Assembly: GCF_002157505.1 (NCBI RefSeq)
Contig: NZ_NFSC01000031.1
Span: 1-64,000 of the forward strand
DNA length: 64,000 bases
Source of the DNA: Arthrobacter agilis
GTDB taxonomy: Bacteria; Actinomycetota; Actinomycetes; Actinomycetales; Micrococcaceae
Direction of reading: 5' to 3'
The position numbers and the translations under genes were made by a program. The notes under the pieces are model-generated. The model had not been told where the DNA came from and made no database searches. It saw only the letters and a program-made list of their open reading frames with translations. Shown here in pieces: positions 35,035 to 44,185 of the stretch (within the stretch, counting starts at the first letter, position 1; each line of letters begins with the position of its first letter).

Positions 35035-36474
35035 ATGACACGTCAGATCGCCTTCAACCTCTTCGAGATGAATTGCGTGGGCCACATCTCCCACGGTCTG
35101 TGGGTCCACCCCGAGAACAATCGGCACCGCTTCAACGATCTCGACTTCTGGACGGAAACCGCGAAGATGCTCGAGGCCGGGCTTTTCGACAGCGTGTTCC
35201 TCGCCGATGTGATCGGCACCTACGACGGCTACCGCAACGGCCCGGAGACGGCCCTCCGGGAAGCCGTCCAGATCCCGAGCAACGATCCCCTGCTGGTCAT
35301 CCCGGCAATGGCTGCGGTCACCAAGCACCTCGGCTTCGCCGCGACCTTCTCCACCACCTATGAGCCGCCGTTCGCCTTCGCCCGCAGGGCCTCGACGCTC
35401 GACCACCTCACCAAGGGCCGGTTCGGCTGGAACATCGTCACGTCGTACCTTCCCAACGCGGCCCGCAACTTCGGACTGGCCGACGAGGTGGAGCACGACC
35501 AGCGCTACGCCATCGCCGACGAGTACCTCGACGTCCTGTACAAGCTGTGGGAAGGGTCCTGGGACGACGACGCGGTGATCGAGGACCGCGAACGGCGGGT
35601 CTACACCGACCCGTCCAAGGTCCGCTACATCAACCACCGGGGCCCGAACTTCTCCGTCGCCGGTCCCCATCTCAGCGCACCGTCCCTCCAGCGCACGCCG
35701 GTCCTGTTCCAGGCCGGCAGCTCGACGGCGGGGAAGGCGTTCGCGGCCAAACATGCCGAGGGTGTCTTCGTGGGCGGACGCGACGCGGCGGCCTACCGCG
35801 AGAACGTCCAGGACCTGCGCCGGCTGGCCGTCGAGAACGGCCGGGAAGCCGACCACATCAAGGCTTTCGCCGGGGCGGTCGTCATCGTCGGCAGGACGCA
35901 CAAGGAGGCGCAACGCAAGGCAGAGGAGTACCGGCGACTCTCCAGCGCCGAGGGCTACCTCGCGCACGCCGGCGGTGACGGCATCGATCTCGCTGCCTAC
36001 CGGCCGGACGAGGTGATCGACGACATCCTCGCGCGCGAGGACCGCCCCGGGTGGGACAAGCAGCCGAGCAACCGGCAGCACTGGGCGGGGACGACGGTCG
36101 GGCAGGCCCTGGAGAGCATCACGAGGTTCGACCGTGGTCCCTTCGTCGCCATCGGCACTCCCGGCGAGGTCGCCGACGAGATCGAGCGGTGGGTCGAGGG
36201 CACGGACCTCGATGGGTTCAACCTGCGGCAGTTCCTCACGCCCGGCACGGCCGAGGACTTCATCGAACTCGTCATCCCGGAACTCCAGCGACGCGGCCTC
36301 TACCGGACGTCTTATGAGGAGTCCACCCTCCGCGAGCGCCTGTTCGGCCCGGGCAACACGAGGCTGTTCGACCAGCACCCCGGGGCGCGGTACCGCAACG
36401 GCGCCCACCTCGGCCCAGAGGCCGGCACCCTCGACGCCGGCACCGCCGAGCCCGCGACCCCTTCCTACGCCTAG
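35035..36474 (+). CDS. NtaA/DszA-type flavin-dependent monooxygenase
   Basis: A 479-residue LLM-class flavin monooxygenase resembling NtaA, SnaA and DszA (nitrilotriacetate and dibenzothiophene sulfone monooxygenases). Family landmarks: WVHPENNRHRFNDLDFW, LFDSVFLADVIGTYDG, LDHLTKGRFGWNIVTSYLP, VLFQAGSSTAGKAFAAKHAEGVF, and GFNLRQFLTPGT near the end. It would use FMNH2 from a separate reductase. The ATG at 35035 is the family-typical start (MTRQIAFNLFEMNC). No reductase gene is adjacent. Confidence 0.85.
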   Translation: MTRQIAFNLFEMNCVGHISHGLWVHPENNRHRFNDLDFWTETAKMLEAGLFDSVFLADVIGTYDGYRNGPETALREAVQIPSNDPLLVIPAMAAVTKHLGFAATFSTTYEPPFAFARRASTLDHLTKGRFGWNIVTSYLPNAARNFGLADEVEHDQRYAIADEYLDVLYKLWEGSWDDDAVIEDRERRVYTDPSKVRYINHRGPNFSVAGPHLSAPSLQRTPVLFQAGSSTAGKAFAAKHAEGVFVGGRDAAAYRENVQDLRRLAVENGREADHIKAFAGAVVIVGRTHKEAQRKAEEYRRLSSAEGYLAHAGGDGIDLAAYRPDEVIDDILAREDRPGWDKQPSNRQHWAGTTVGQALESITRFDRGPFVAIGTPGEVADEIERWVEGTDLDGFNLRQFLTPGTAEDFIELVIPELQRRGLYRTSYEESTLRERLFGPGNTRLFDQHPGARYRNGAHLGPEAGTLDAGTAEPATPSYA

Positions 36475-36627
36475 GTGGAATGTCCAGGCAGATTGTCGAG
36501 TCTGCTGATGGGCGATGCCGACCTGCCCGAGCGGCCGGCGACCGACTCCCTCATCGAGGGCCGGCGTGAACTGCTGCCCGCGAACGACTGAGCGAACTGG
36601 AGGGCTGCGACCGGATACCGTTGTGGC

Positions 36628-37200
36628 ATGACGCCCGGCTTCCGGTACGACGTGGAGATCCTGCACCTGCTCGTGTCGGGGGCGCACGCCTACTTCGGGC
36701 GGGCTCGGGACGGCGCGGCCGACGTCGTGACCACGGACGCCGAGAGAGTGGAGGTCGTCGCGGGCAAGGGAATCGTGGGAGACCGCTTCTTCGGCAAGGC
36801 GGCACACATGGATGCCGCTGTGACCCTGTTCGCCGTCGAGTCGCTGGAGGCCATCGCGACGGAGCTCGGCGCCCATCCCTTCGATCCCCTGCTTCCCCGC
36901 CGCAATGTGGTCCTGCGCGGCGCCGAGCTTCCGCCGCTCATCGGGCAGGACTTCGTCCTGGAGTCGCGGACGGGAAGCGTGGGATTCCACGGAGGCCGGC
37001 ATGCGCATCCCTGCGCCTGGATGGACCGCGTGCTTGCGCCCGGCGCCCATAAGGCGATGCGCGGCAGGGGTGGGCTGCGCTGCCGACCCTTGGACAGCGG
37101 GACCCTCTCCCGCGGGCCGGCGGTCCTGGTGAGCCCGGTCCCCCTGGACCCCGCGCAGGCCGCCCACGCCTCCGTGTTGAGGCCGAGCCGGCTCCCCTGA
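36628..37200 (+). CDS. MOSC domain protein
   Basis: A 190-residue protein dominated by a MOSC domain (molybdenum cofactor sulfurase C-terminal; GIVGDRFFGKAAH, RRNVVLRGAEL, HAHPCAWMD with the usual Cys). Stand-alone MOSC proteins may use the Cys in sulfur transfer or in binding the Mo cofactor. It follows a 27-residue frame at 36508 that I do not call a gene. The substrate is unknown. Confidence 0.85.
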   Translation: MTPGFRYDVEILHLLVSGAHAYFGRARDGAADVVTTDAERVEVVAGKGIVGDRFFGKAAHMDAAVTLFAVESLEAIATELGAHPFDPLLPRRNVVLRGAELPPLIGQDFVLESRTGSVGFHGGRHAHPCAWMDRVLAPGAHKAMRGRGGLRCRPLDSGTLSRGPAVLVSPVPLDPAQAAHASVLRPSRLP

Positions 37201-37234
37201 CCGGACCGGAGGCGCTCATCACGCGATGGGACGG

Positions 37235-37789
37235 CTAGCCCGCAAAACGGATATCCGCCGTCGCGCTGACGCCGGCGGTCCGGCCGGGGGCGGCCTGGTA
37301 CTGCCAGTACAGGTTGGTGTGCCCGATGACCTTGTCCGGCGAAGGGGCACCCCACGCACTCTGGTCCTCGGTCGTATGGGCATCACCCACCAGCGTCACG
37401 TCGTACCCCCGCACGAACGCCCCATGAATGGTCGAGCGGATGCACGCGTCTGTCTGGGCGCCCGATACCACCAGTCGACCGACACCTGCCGCTGCGAGGA
37501 CGTCCTCGAGGTCGGTCCCCTCGAACGAGTCTCCATAGCTCTTGTGCACGAGCGGTTCGGACGGGAGGCGCTCGAGCTCGGGGACGAGTTCCCAGGAATC
37601 GGTGCCCACCTCGAGGTCGGCATCCGAGTGCTGCACCCAGACCACCGGGACGCCTTCGGCGCGTGCCTTTCCGACCAGGGCACCGATATTCGCGACGACC
37701 GCCTCACGGTCATAGGCGTCGGCGACGACGCCGTTCTGCACGTCGATGACCACCAACGCTGTCCTCGGGCGGTTCTGCAGGGTTGTCAT
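37235..37789 (-). CDS. Cysteine hydrolase (isochorismatase family)
   Basis: A 184-residue isochorismatase-fold hydrolase with the Asp-Lys-Cys triad visible: LVVIDVQNG (Asp), HKSYGDSF (Lys) and VSGAQTDACIRSTIHGAFVRGYDVTLVGDAH (Cys). It acts on amides or related bonds, as in nicotinamidase-like enzymes. The ATG at 37789 has GAGGAG upstream. The neighbours do not fix its substrate. Confidence 0.88.
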   Translation of the reverse strand: MTTLQNRPRTALVVIDVQNGVVADAYDREAVVANIGALVGKARAEGVPVVWVQHSDADLEVGTDSWELVPELERLPSEPLVHKSYGDSFEGTDLEDVLAAAGVGRLVVSGAQTDACIRSTIHGAFVRGYDVTLVGDAHTTEDQSAWGAPSPDKVIGHTNLYWQYQAAPGRTAGVSATADIRFAG

Positions 37790-38030
37790 GGCTGCTCCTC
37801 GGCTGCTTCCCGGAAAGGCGGGGTCGCTGCACTGCGCTTCCCGCCGATGATCCGGCTGAGGAAAGAGTACGTCGCCGGACTCCCGGAGAGAGGAGCAATG
37901 CGGTCCACCCGGTTCCGCAACAGGGGCTGCCGAGGAACCGGGCCTGTGCACAGCGCCGGCCAGGGGCCGGGCCGGCGCTGTGCGGAACGGGCCGTCGGAA
38001 CGGGGCTGCCGGAACAGGCCTGTCCGAACC

Positions 38031-38095
38031 AGCTGCCCGGATCAGCTGTCCGGATCAGCTGTCCGGATCAGCTGCCCGGATCAGCTGTCCGGAAC
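38031..38095. repeat. Five tandem 13-bp repeats
   Basis: AGCTGYCCGGATC repeated five times without gaps (38031, 38044, 38057, 38070, 38083). The copies differ only at one T/C position and at the last copy's end. It lies between the stops of two genes pointing to the left and is not coding. It probably arose by slippage. Confidence 0.9.
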
Positions 38096-38113
38096 CAGCC
38101 GGTGGTGTTCCGC

Positions 38114-38647
38114 TTACCGGTGTCCGCCGAGGATGCCGAGTTCCACGGCCTTGGCCGCTCCGTCCGCCTCCGCCTGGGTGAGGGAACCGTCCGTGACTGC
38201 GGCATCGAGGCGCTCCTGAAGGGCAGCGGCTCCTTCCTCCTGCTGCTCGGTGCGGAGTTCGTCGAGGGCGGTCTGCACCGTCGACTCGTCCAGCCCCAGT
38301 GCCTCCGCGAGCGAAGCAGCCAGAGCGGCCTGCATCTCCTCCCGATCCGGCCTGGCGCCGTCGTCGTTCCCGGACCGAGCCTCGTCCCGGATAGTCTCCA
38401 GCGCGTCGCTGACCGCCGATTCCTCCACCCCGAGCTTCTCGGCGAGGCTCGCCGCGTCCACTCCGCCGCGGCCGTGGCGACCGAAGCCGCCGTCGTGATT
38501 CCCGTCACCCGGAGTGGCCGACGCGCTGGCCGAGGGTTCCGGCGTCGCCGTCGTCGCCGCATTGGCCATACCGGTGACTCCGAGGCTCGCTCCGGCCACG
38601 AGGGCAGCCGCGCTGACGCCCAGTGCGATCTTCCTACGCTGAATCAT
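38114..38647 (-). CDS. Secreted protein with repeated helical module
   Basis: A 177-residue exported protein. The N-terminus is a Sec signal peptide (Arg-Arg-Lys, hydrophobic core, cleavage near ANAAT at about residue 30). After a Ser/Thr/Pro-rich stretch with an HDGGFGRHGRGG patch, the same module occurs twice: LGVEESAVSDALETIRDEA and LGLDESTVQTALDELRTEQ. A third, weaker one (LDAAVTDGSLTQAEADGAAKAVELG) follows. The family is unknown to me. GAGGAG precedes the ATG at 38647. Confidence 0.8.
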   Translation of the reverse strand: MIQRRKIALGVSAAALVAGASLGVTGMANAATTATPEPSASASATPGDGNHDGGFGRHGRGGVDAASLAEKLGVEESAVSDALETIRDEARSGNDDGARPDREEMQAALAASLAEALGLDESTVQTALDELRTEQQEEGAAALQERLDAAVTDGSLTQAEADGAAKAVELGILGGHR

Positions 38648-38944
38648 GATGTCTCCTCGATCTCCCGCTCGTCTCGAGCGGTTGCAGTGAAGGGCCCACA
38701 CGGCCCAGGACCACTGTCACCGCTGCGCTTGTGGCCCACCTTTCGCAATGCTGTGAGCGGGCTGTGCCTGGAGACGCTCGCCGCCGCACTCGGCATCGGC
38801 TCCTCCCACTGCCGTCTCGCCCACGGCCGGAAGTCCCTCGGGCTGATCGACGAGGCACAGTCGATAAGGATCGCCCGCGTGAGCTACGGGCCGCACTGCT
38901 GGAACCGCTGCTGGGACCGCTCGCCTGAGGATGTGGGCGGTGGG

Positions 38945-39409
38945 TCAGTCGCCCCGGTAGGCGGCTTCAAGGGCTGCGATGTCCAGCTTCCGCATGCCCA
39001 GCATGGCTTCGAGGGCGCGCCGGGCGCCCGCGGCGTCCTCGCCCCCGATCAGACCGGGCAGCACAGTCGGAACGATCTGCCACGAGAGTCCGAACCGGTC
39101 CTTGAGCCAGCCGCACCGGCTCTCCTCCCCGCCCTCGGTCAGCGCGGACCAGTAGTGATCGACCTCCGCCTGGTCCGCGCAGGCGATCTGGAAGGACACC
39201 GCTTCCGTGAAGGAGAACTCGGGTCCCCCGTTCAATGCGACGAACGGCTGGCCGTCCAGGTCGAACGACACCGTCAGTGCCGGATCATCCGGTCCCTGCC
39301 CGGCACGGGAGACGTCGACGATGCGAGAGTTCCTCACGACCGACGTGTACAGCTGAGCGGCTTCTTCGGCCTGACCGTCGAACCAGAGGCACGGAGTTAT
39401 CGATCCCAT
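38945..39409 (-). CDS. VOC family (PhnB-like) protein
   Basis: A 154-residue PhnB/3-demethylubiquinone methyltransferase-like VOC protein. Family hallmarks: TPCLWFDGQAEEAAQLYTSVV at the start, FVALNGGPEFSFTEAVSFQI, and CGWLKDRFGLSWQIVPTVL. It is annotated by fold only; such proteins in soil bacteria lack a known common reaction. The start at 39409 has GGA upstream. Confidence 0.85.
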   Translation of the reverse strand: MGSITPCLWFDGQAEEAAQLYTSVVRNSRIVDVSRAGQGPDDPALTVSFDLDGQPFVALNGGPEFSFTEAVSFQIACADQAEVDHYWSALTEGGEESRCGWLKDRFGLSWQIVPTVLPGLIGGEDAAGARRALEAMLGMRKLDIAALEAAYRGD

Positions 39410-39501
39410 CGGAGGTGTCCTTCCTCGCGCCGCGCCGGCGCGTCGGCTGGTGCCCGAATCTAGTCCACGGGCGGGACGGCGACAACCACTACGCTGGTTC
39501 C

Positions 39502-39927
39502 ATGCCCCGCCCCAGCCCTGTCCCTCCTCCGGTCGAGCAGGCACGGGAGCGTGCCCGTGCCGCACCTGCCGCCTGGGGCGTCGCCGACGTCGTCCTGATC
39601 CTGGCGTTCGCCGCCTCCGGCCGCCGTACGCATGAGCACGGAGTGACCGTGTCCGGCGTTTTGGAGACGGCCTGGCCGTTCCTCGCCGCGTATGCGCTGT
39701 CCGTCCTCGCGGTACGGGCCTGGCGCTCTCCCGCCGCCCTCCGGCCCACCGGGGTGGTCCTGTGGCTGGGCACCGTCATCGGCGGTCTCACGCTGAGGGC
39801 ACTGGCCGGCGGTGGGGTGGCCCTGAGCTTCCAGATCGTCACCCTGCTCGTCCTCGGCGCGTTCCTCCTGCTGCCCCGCGCCGTCGTGCGCTGGACCAGG
39901 CGACGCCGCCGGAAACCGGTAGCGTAG
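39502..39927 (+). CDS. DUF3054 membrane protein
   Basis: A 141-residue membrane protein of the DUF3054 family, with four hydrophobic segments (VADVVLILAFAASGRRTHEHG, TAWPFLAAYALSVLA, GVVLWLGTVIGGLTLRALAG, FQIVTLLVLGAFLLL). The family is common in actinobacteria and has no known function. Confidence 0.85.
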   Translation: MPRPSPVPPPVEQARERARAAPAAWGVADVVLILAFAASGRRTHEHGVTVSGVLETAWPFLAAYALSVLAVRAWRSPAALRPTGVVLWLGTVIGGLTLRALAGGGVALSFQIVTLLVLGAFLLLPRAVVRWTRRRRRKPVA

Positions 39928-39961
39928 ATCCGAGTCCACGCCCCCTCCTGAAAGGCACGCC

Positions 39962-40243
39962 ATGATCACCGCATTCGTCCTCATCCAGACCGACGCGTCG
40001 CGCATCCCCGAGAGCGCCCAGGCCATCTCGGAGATCGAGGGCATCAGCGAGGTCTACTCGGTGACCGGCGAATGGGACCTGATCGCCATCGCGCGCGTGA
40101 GCCGCCATGAGGACCTCGCCGACGTCATCGCCGACCGTCTGTCCAAGGTCGACGGCGTCCGCTCGACGACGACGCAGATCGCCTTCCGCTCCTACTCGCA
40201 GCACGACCTCGACGCCGCGTTCACCCTGGGCTTCGACAGCTGA
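39962..40243 (+). CDS. Stand-alone AsnC/Lrp ligand-binding domain
   Basis: A 93-residue protein that is only the C-terminal effector (RAM) domain of Lrp/AsnC regulators (VLIQTDASRIPESAQAISEIEGI, SVTGEWDLIAIARV). It has no DNA-binding helix. GAAAGG precedes the ATG. Such stand-alone domains form small oligomers and may modify Lrp-type regulators or bind amino acids; it lies convergently 115 bp from trpD. Confidence 0.88.
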   Translation: MITAFVLIQTDASRIPESAQAISEIEGISEVYSVTGEWDLIAIARVSRHEDLADVIADRLSKVDGVRSTTTQIAFRSYSQHDLDAAFTLGFDS

Positions 40244-40358
40244 CACTGCGGGCGCCGCCATAACCGCTCGGGCGTTACCGGCCGCACAGAGCGCCGGACG
40301 GGTCCGGTATTGATCCGAGTCGATCAGTATCGACCCGGTGGGACAACGAGCCGGGCCG

Positions 40359-41420
40359 TCAGCGGGACCGGCTGACCTCGACCCACCGCTCGAGCACCCC
40401 GGCGGCGGCGCCGGAATCGATCGACGCCCGCGCCCGATCCATCGCCGTGCGGATCCGGCCGACGATGTCACCGTCGGCGGTTTCGTCCAGCGCCACCAGA
40501 CCCGCGGCGGCGTTCAGGATGACCGCGTCCCGTACTGGCCCGGCCTGTCCGCCGAGAACAGCGCGGACCACGTCAGCGTTGCCGCTCGCATCGGTACCCC
40601 GCAGCGCATCGACGGGGACGACGTCGAGCCCGAAGTCCCCCGGGTGCACCTCGTTCGCCTGGACCTGGCCGTCCCGGACCTCCCACACCGTGGACGACCC
40701 GCTCGTCGTCAGCTTGTCCCGGCCGTCGTCGCCCCGAAACACGAGGGCACGGATGCCGCGCGCCGCGAGCACCCCGGCCATCAGCGGAGCCATCCGGGCA
40801 TCGGCGCACCCGAGCGCCTGGGCGGAGACCCCGGCGGGATTGCTCAGCGGACCGAGGAAGTTGAACGCCGTGGGGACCCCGAGCTCCCGCCGGGGCACGG
40901 CCACATGCTTCATGGAGGGGTGGAAGACCTGCGCGAAGCAGAACGTGATGCCCGCCTCCTCGGCGGTCCGGGCGACGTCGGCCGGTGCGAGGTCGAGCCG
41001 GACGCCCAGTTCCTCGATCACGTCTGCCGCACCGGAGGCCGACGACGCCCCCCGGTTCCCGTGCTTGACAACCTTCGCTCCGGCTCCTACGGCCACCAGC
41101 GAGGACATCGTGGAGATGTTGAGCGTGTTCAGCCCGTCGCCGCCGGTGCCGACGATGTCCAGGGTGGGACCCGCCACCTCTATCCGGTGCGCCCGCCCCA
41201 GCATCGCCTCGACGAGACCGACCAGCTCGCCCACGGACTCGCCCTTCGCCCTCAGGGCGATGAGGAAGCCTGCGATCTGGGCGTGGCTCGCCTCCCCCGC
41301 CATGATCGTGTCCATCGCCCAGCGGCTCTGCCCGGTGCTCAGATCCGTGCCCGCCAGGAGGGACGAGAAGATCGACGGCCAGGTGGGTTGCGCCGCGGCG
41401 GGGCTCGATGTCAGGCTCAC
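40359..41420 (-). CDS. trpD: Anthranilate phosphoribosyltransferase
   Basis: A 353-residue TrpD, which joins anthranilate and PRPP in tryptophan synthesis. The PRPP-binding loop is [17 protein letters not shown], the second motif is [21 protein letters not shown] with its metal-binding Ser, and the GVFRG region is seen as [13 protein letters not shown]. Length is normal for the family. It is alone here, not in a trp operon, divergent from ctaE. Confidence 0.93.
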   Translation of the reverse strand: MSLTSSPAAAQPTWPSIFSSLLAGTDLSTGQSRWAMDTIMAGEASHAQIAGFLIALRAKGESVGELVGLVEAMLGRAHRIEVAGPTLDIVGTGGDGLNTLNISTMSSLVAVGAGAKVVKHGNRGASSASGAADVIEELGVRLDLAPADVARTAEEAGITFCFAQVFHPSMKHVAVPRRELGVPTAFNFLGPLSNPAGVSAQALGCADARMAPLMAGVLAARGIRALVFRGDDGRDKLTTSGSSTVWEVRDGQVQANEVHPGDFGLDVVPVDALRGTDASGNADVVRAVLGGQAGPVRDAVILNAAAGLVALDETADGDIVGRIRTAMDRARASIDSGAAAGVLERWVEVSRSR

Positions 41421-41531
41421 CGTCCAAGATTATCTACGAATTGTAGAAAGTCATCACGGGGAACTTCCGCGGAATACCGGGCGTTAGGGCTCCCCACCCC
41501 TCGACGGGGCGCTCCGGGACGCCGTTTCGCG

Positions 41532-41568
41532 TTGGTGATCGGAATGATCTTGGGGACATAATGAGATC
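41532..41568 (+). promoter_or_regulatory. Candidate promoter of ctaE, possibly leaderless
   Basis: A CATAAT -10 box at 41557-41562 with TTGGTG at 41532-41537 (19-bp spacing, longer than ideal). The GTG start of ctaE at 41569 falls 6 bp after the -10 box and there is no Shine-Dalgarno, so transcription could begin at the start codon. Confidence 0.4.
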
Positions 41569-42207
41569 GTGACATCTGCGACCCAAGCCCCCAGCGCCGC
41601 CCCGCATCCCGCGCTCAACCGTCCCAACATGGTCTCCGTAGGAACCGTGGTGTGGCTGTCCAGCGAGCTGATGTTCTTCGCCGGCCTCTTTGCCATGTAC
41701 TTCACCCTGCGCTCCACCTCCAGCGAGCTGTGGGCCACGGAGACCGAGAAGCTGAACGTCCCGTTCGCCCTCGTCAACACCGTCATCCTGGTGTCGAGCT
41801 CCTTCAGCTGCCAGTTCGGTGTCTTCGCCGCGGAGCGCCTGCAGCCGCGCAGGACGGGTGGACTCTTCTCCTTCGCCCGCTGGGGCATGGTCGAGTGGTT
41901 CCTGCTGACGTTCCTCATGGGCGCGATCTTCGTCTCGGTGCAGGCCTACGAGTATGCCTCGCTGGTCGCAGAAGGCGTCGCGCTGTCGTCCAACCCCTTC
42001 GGGTCGGCGTTCTACATGACCACGGGCTTCCACGGGATCCACGTGATCGGCGGCCTCGTCGCCTTCCTCTTCATCATCGGCCGCGCGTTCATCGCCCGCC
42101 GCTTCGGCCACTTCGAAGCCACCTCCGCCATCGTGGTCTCGTACTACTGGCACTTCGTCGATGTCGTCTGGATCGGCCTGTTCATCATCATCTACTTCCT
42201 TCAGTAA
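41569..42207 (+). CDS. ctaE: Cytochrome c oxidase subunit III
   Basis: A 212-residue subunit III of the aa3 oxidase, with five hydrophobic segments rather than seven, as usual in actinobacteria. Landmarks are the glutamate-bearing helix [35 protein letters not shown] and [19 protein letters not shown]. It is followed directly by qcrC, qcrA and qcrB, which together form the bc1-aa3 supercomplex in this phylum. The start is GTG. Confidence 0.95.
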   Translation: MTSATQAPSAAPHPALNRPNMVSVGTVVWLSSELMFFAGLFAMYFTLRSTSSELWATETEKLNVPFALVNTVILVSSSFSCQFGVFAAERLQPRRTGGLFSFARWGMVEWFLLTFLMGAIFVSVQAYEYASLVAEGVALSSNPFGSAFYMTTGFHGIHVIGGLVAFLFIIGRAFIARRFGHFEATSAIVVSYYWHFVDVVWIGLFIIIYFLQ

Positions 42208-42245
42208 CTACCTCCCCCAGACTCTTCTACTAGAGGTAGAATTCA

Positions 42246-43085
42246 ATGAAGAACTCCAGCAGCTCTGGTACCACAAAAGGCAGGAAGCATTCCGTGAAGG
42301 CACTTTCCCAGAGGCGGCGTCATCCCCTAGCAGCGTTTGCGCTGCTCCTGATGGCACTCCTCGTCACCGGCGGGATCTATGCCGCCGCCAGCACCGCCAA
42401 CCAGGCACAGGCCCAGACCACCACATTCACGGCCGACGACGTCGAAGAGGGCAGCAAGCTCTTCTCGGCCAACTGCGCTTCCTGCCACGGGCTGGGTGCC
42501 ACAGGCTCCAATGCGGCACCGTCGCTCATCGGTGTGGGAGCCGCGTCCGTCGACTTCCAGGTCGGCACCGGTCGCATGCCCATGCAGATGGACGGCCCCC
42601 AGGCGCAGGCCAAACCGGTCCAGTTCACCGACGAGCAGATCGGGCAGCTGGCCGCTTACGTGGCGTCACTCGGCGCAGGTCCGTCCATCCCGTCCGAGGA
42701 AATCCTGGACCCCTCCGAAGGTGACGCTTCCAACGGCGGTGAGCTCTTCCGCGTCAACTGCGCTATGTGCCACAACGCGGCAGCGGCCGGCGGCGCTCTG
42801 ACTCAGGGCAAATTCGCTCCGTCCATCGACGACACGAGCGAGCGGCACATCTACGAAGCCATGGTCACCGGTCCGCAGAACATGCCTGTCTTCAACGACG
42901 CGAACATCTCGCCGGAGGACAAGCAGGACATCATCGCCTTCCTCGACACCATCAAGGAGCAGGGCTCGCCGGGTGGAGCGGACCTTGGTTCGCTCGGCCC
43001 GGTCTCCGAAGGGCTCTTCATCTGGGTTGCCGGGCTGGGCGTCGTCATCGCCTTCACCGTGTGGCTCACGTCAAGGTCCTCCTGA
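42246..43085 (+). CDS. qcrC: Cytochrome bc1 di-haem cytochrome c subunit
   Basis: A 279-residue membrane-anchored cytochrome with two haem c sites (CASCH and CAMCH), one in each of two cytochrome c domains. N-terminal (LAAFALLLMALLVTGGIYAA) and C-terminal (GLFIWVAGLGVVIAFTVWL) helices anchor it. The two-haem form replaces a soluble cytochrome c and passes electrons straight to the aa3 oxidase in the actinobacterial supercomplex. It lies 38 bp after ctaE. Confidence 0.95.
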   Translation: MKNSSSSGTTKGRKHSVKALSQRRRHPLAAFALLLMALLVTGGIYAAASTANQAQAQTTTFTADDVEEGSKLFSANCASCHGLGATGSNAAPSLIGVGAASVDFQVGTGRMPMQMDGPQAQAKPVQFTDEQIGQLAAYVASLGAGPSIPSEEILDPSEGDASNGGELFRVNCAMCHNAAAAGGALTQGKFAPSIDDTSERHIYEAMVTGPQNMPVFNDANISPEDKQDIIAFLDTIKEQGSPGGADLGSLGPVSEGLFIWVAGLGVVIAFTVWLTSRSS

Positions 43086-43160
43086 CCATCCGCGCACGCC
43101 TCGAGAACGAATCAATGACAGACCTGCGAATGCAGCACCTAAAGAAGGATGAGAGTGATC

Positions 43161-44183
43161 ATGGCCGACTCTAGTAACGGCGCTCCGGGAACCTCGGTCA
43201 CCGTCGCTACGCCGGGCCGGGAGCTCGACGAGTTCGAGAACCCGGGTCTCCCGCCCCACCGGCCGCGCCTCGCGGATCGTGACCGACGCGCGGAGAAGCG
43301 GGCCGAACGCCAGGTCGCCCTGCTGTTCTTCATCTCGGTTCTCGGTACCCTGCTCTTCTTCGCCGGCTACTTCTTCGTCCCGCTCGACCAGTCGGTGGAG
43401 CGCCTGCGCCTCCAGAACCTGATGCTCGGCCTTGGCACCGCCTTCTCGATGCTGGGTATCGGCGTCGGTATCGTGCACTGGGCGAAGACGCTCATGCCGG
43501 ACCACGAGGTGACGGAGAGCCGCCACGAGATCCGCCCGGAGAGGGACCGCCAGGACGCGGAGAAGATCGTCAACGACGTCCTCGACGAGTCCGGTATCAA
43601 GCGCCGCCCACTGATCCGCAACACGCTCCTCGGAGCGGCGCTGCTGGCTCCCCTGCCGGCGATCGCGATCTTCCGCGACCTCGGTCCGCTGCCGGGTAAT
43701 TCCCTGAAGCAGACGATGTGGGACACCGGCGTCCGCCTGACCCGTGATCCGAGCGGCACACCCATCCGTGCCTCGGACGTGACCATCGGATCGGCGTTCC
43801 ACGTCATTCCCGAAGGCCTCAACGAGATCGAGAACAAGCTCGAGGAGAAGGCGAAGGCAGTCGTCCTGCTGATGCGCCTGGACCCCGAGGAGCTCAACCC
43901 CTCTCCCGGCCGGGAGAACTGGGGCTACGACGGAATCGTTGCGTATTCCAAGATCTGCACGCACGTCGGCTGCCCGGTAGCACTGTACGAACAGCAGACA
44001 CACCACCTGCTGTGCCCCTGCCACCAATCCACCTTCGACCTCGAGCAAGAGTGCAAGGTGATTTTTGGGCCGGCTGCGCGTCCGCTGCCACAGCTACCCA
44101 TCGAAGTCGACGACGAGGGCTACCTCGTCGCGTCAAGCGATTTCCAAGAACCCGTAGGACCTAGTTTCTGGGAGCGAGGCTGA
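43161..44183 (+). CDS. qcrA: Rieske iron-sulfur subunit of cytochrome bc1
   Basis: A 340-residue QcrA with the Rieske [2Fe-2S] motifs CTHVGC and CPCHQS near the C-terminus, the proline loop GPAARPLPQLP just after, and three hydrophobic segments in the N-terminal half, as expected for the actinobacterial form. The start is either the ATG at 43161 or the ATG at 43149; both have GAAGGA-type sites upstream, so the first few residues are uncertain. It overlaps neither neighbour; qcrB begins 2 bp after its stop. Confidence 0.93.
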   Translation: MADSSNGAPGTSVTVATPGRELDEFENPGLPPHRPRLADRDRRAEKRAERQVALLFFISVLGTLLFFAGYFFVPLDQSVERLRLQNLMLGLGTAFSMLGIGVGIVHWAKTLMPDHEVTESRHEIRPERDRQDAEKIVNDVLDESGIKRRPLIRNTLLGAALLAPLPAIAIFRDLGPLPGNSLKQTMWDTGVRLTRDPSGTPIRASDVTIGSAFHVIPEGLNEIENKLEEKAKAVVLLMRLDPEELNPSPGRENWGYDGIVAYSKICTHVGCPVALYEQQTHHLLCPCHQSTFDLEQECKVIFGPAARPLPQLPIEVDDEGYLVASSDFQEPVGPSFWERG

Positions 44184-44185
44184 CC

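Noticed and set aside
36508-36591. 27-codon frame between the flavin monooxygenase and MOSC genes
   Set aside because: No Shine-Dalgarno and no recognisable family.
38731-38928. Possible sigma-factor region 4 remnant (GLCLETLAAALGIGSSHCRLAHGRKSL)
   Set aside because: The likeness covers only about 25 residues in one frame and lacks a neighbouring region 2; chance is not excluded.
43149-43161. A four-residue longer QcrA start at 43149
   Set aside because: The site is too close to its own Shine-Dalgarno; kept only as an alternative.
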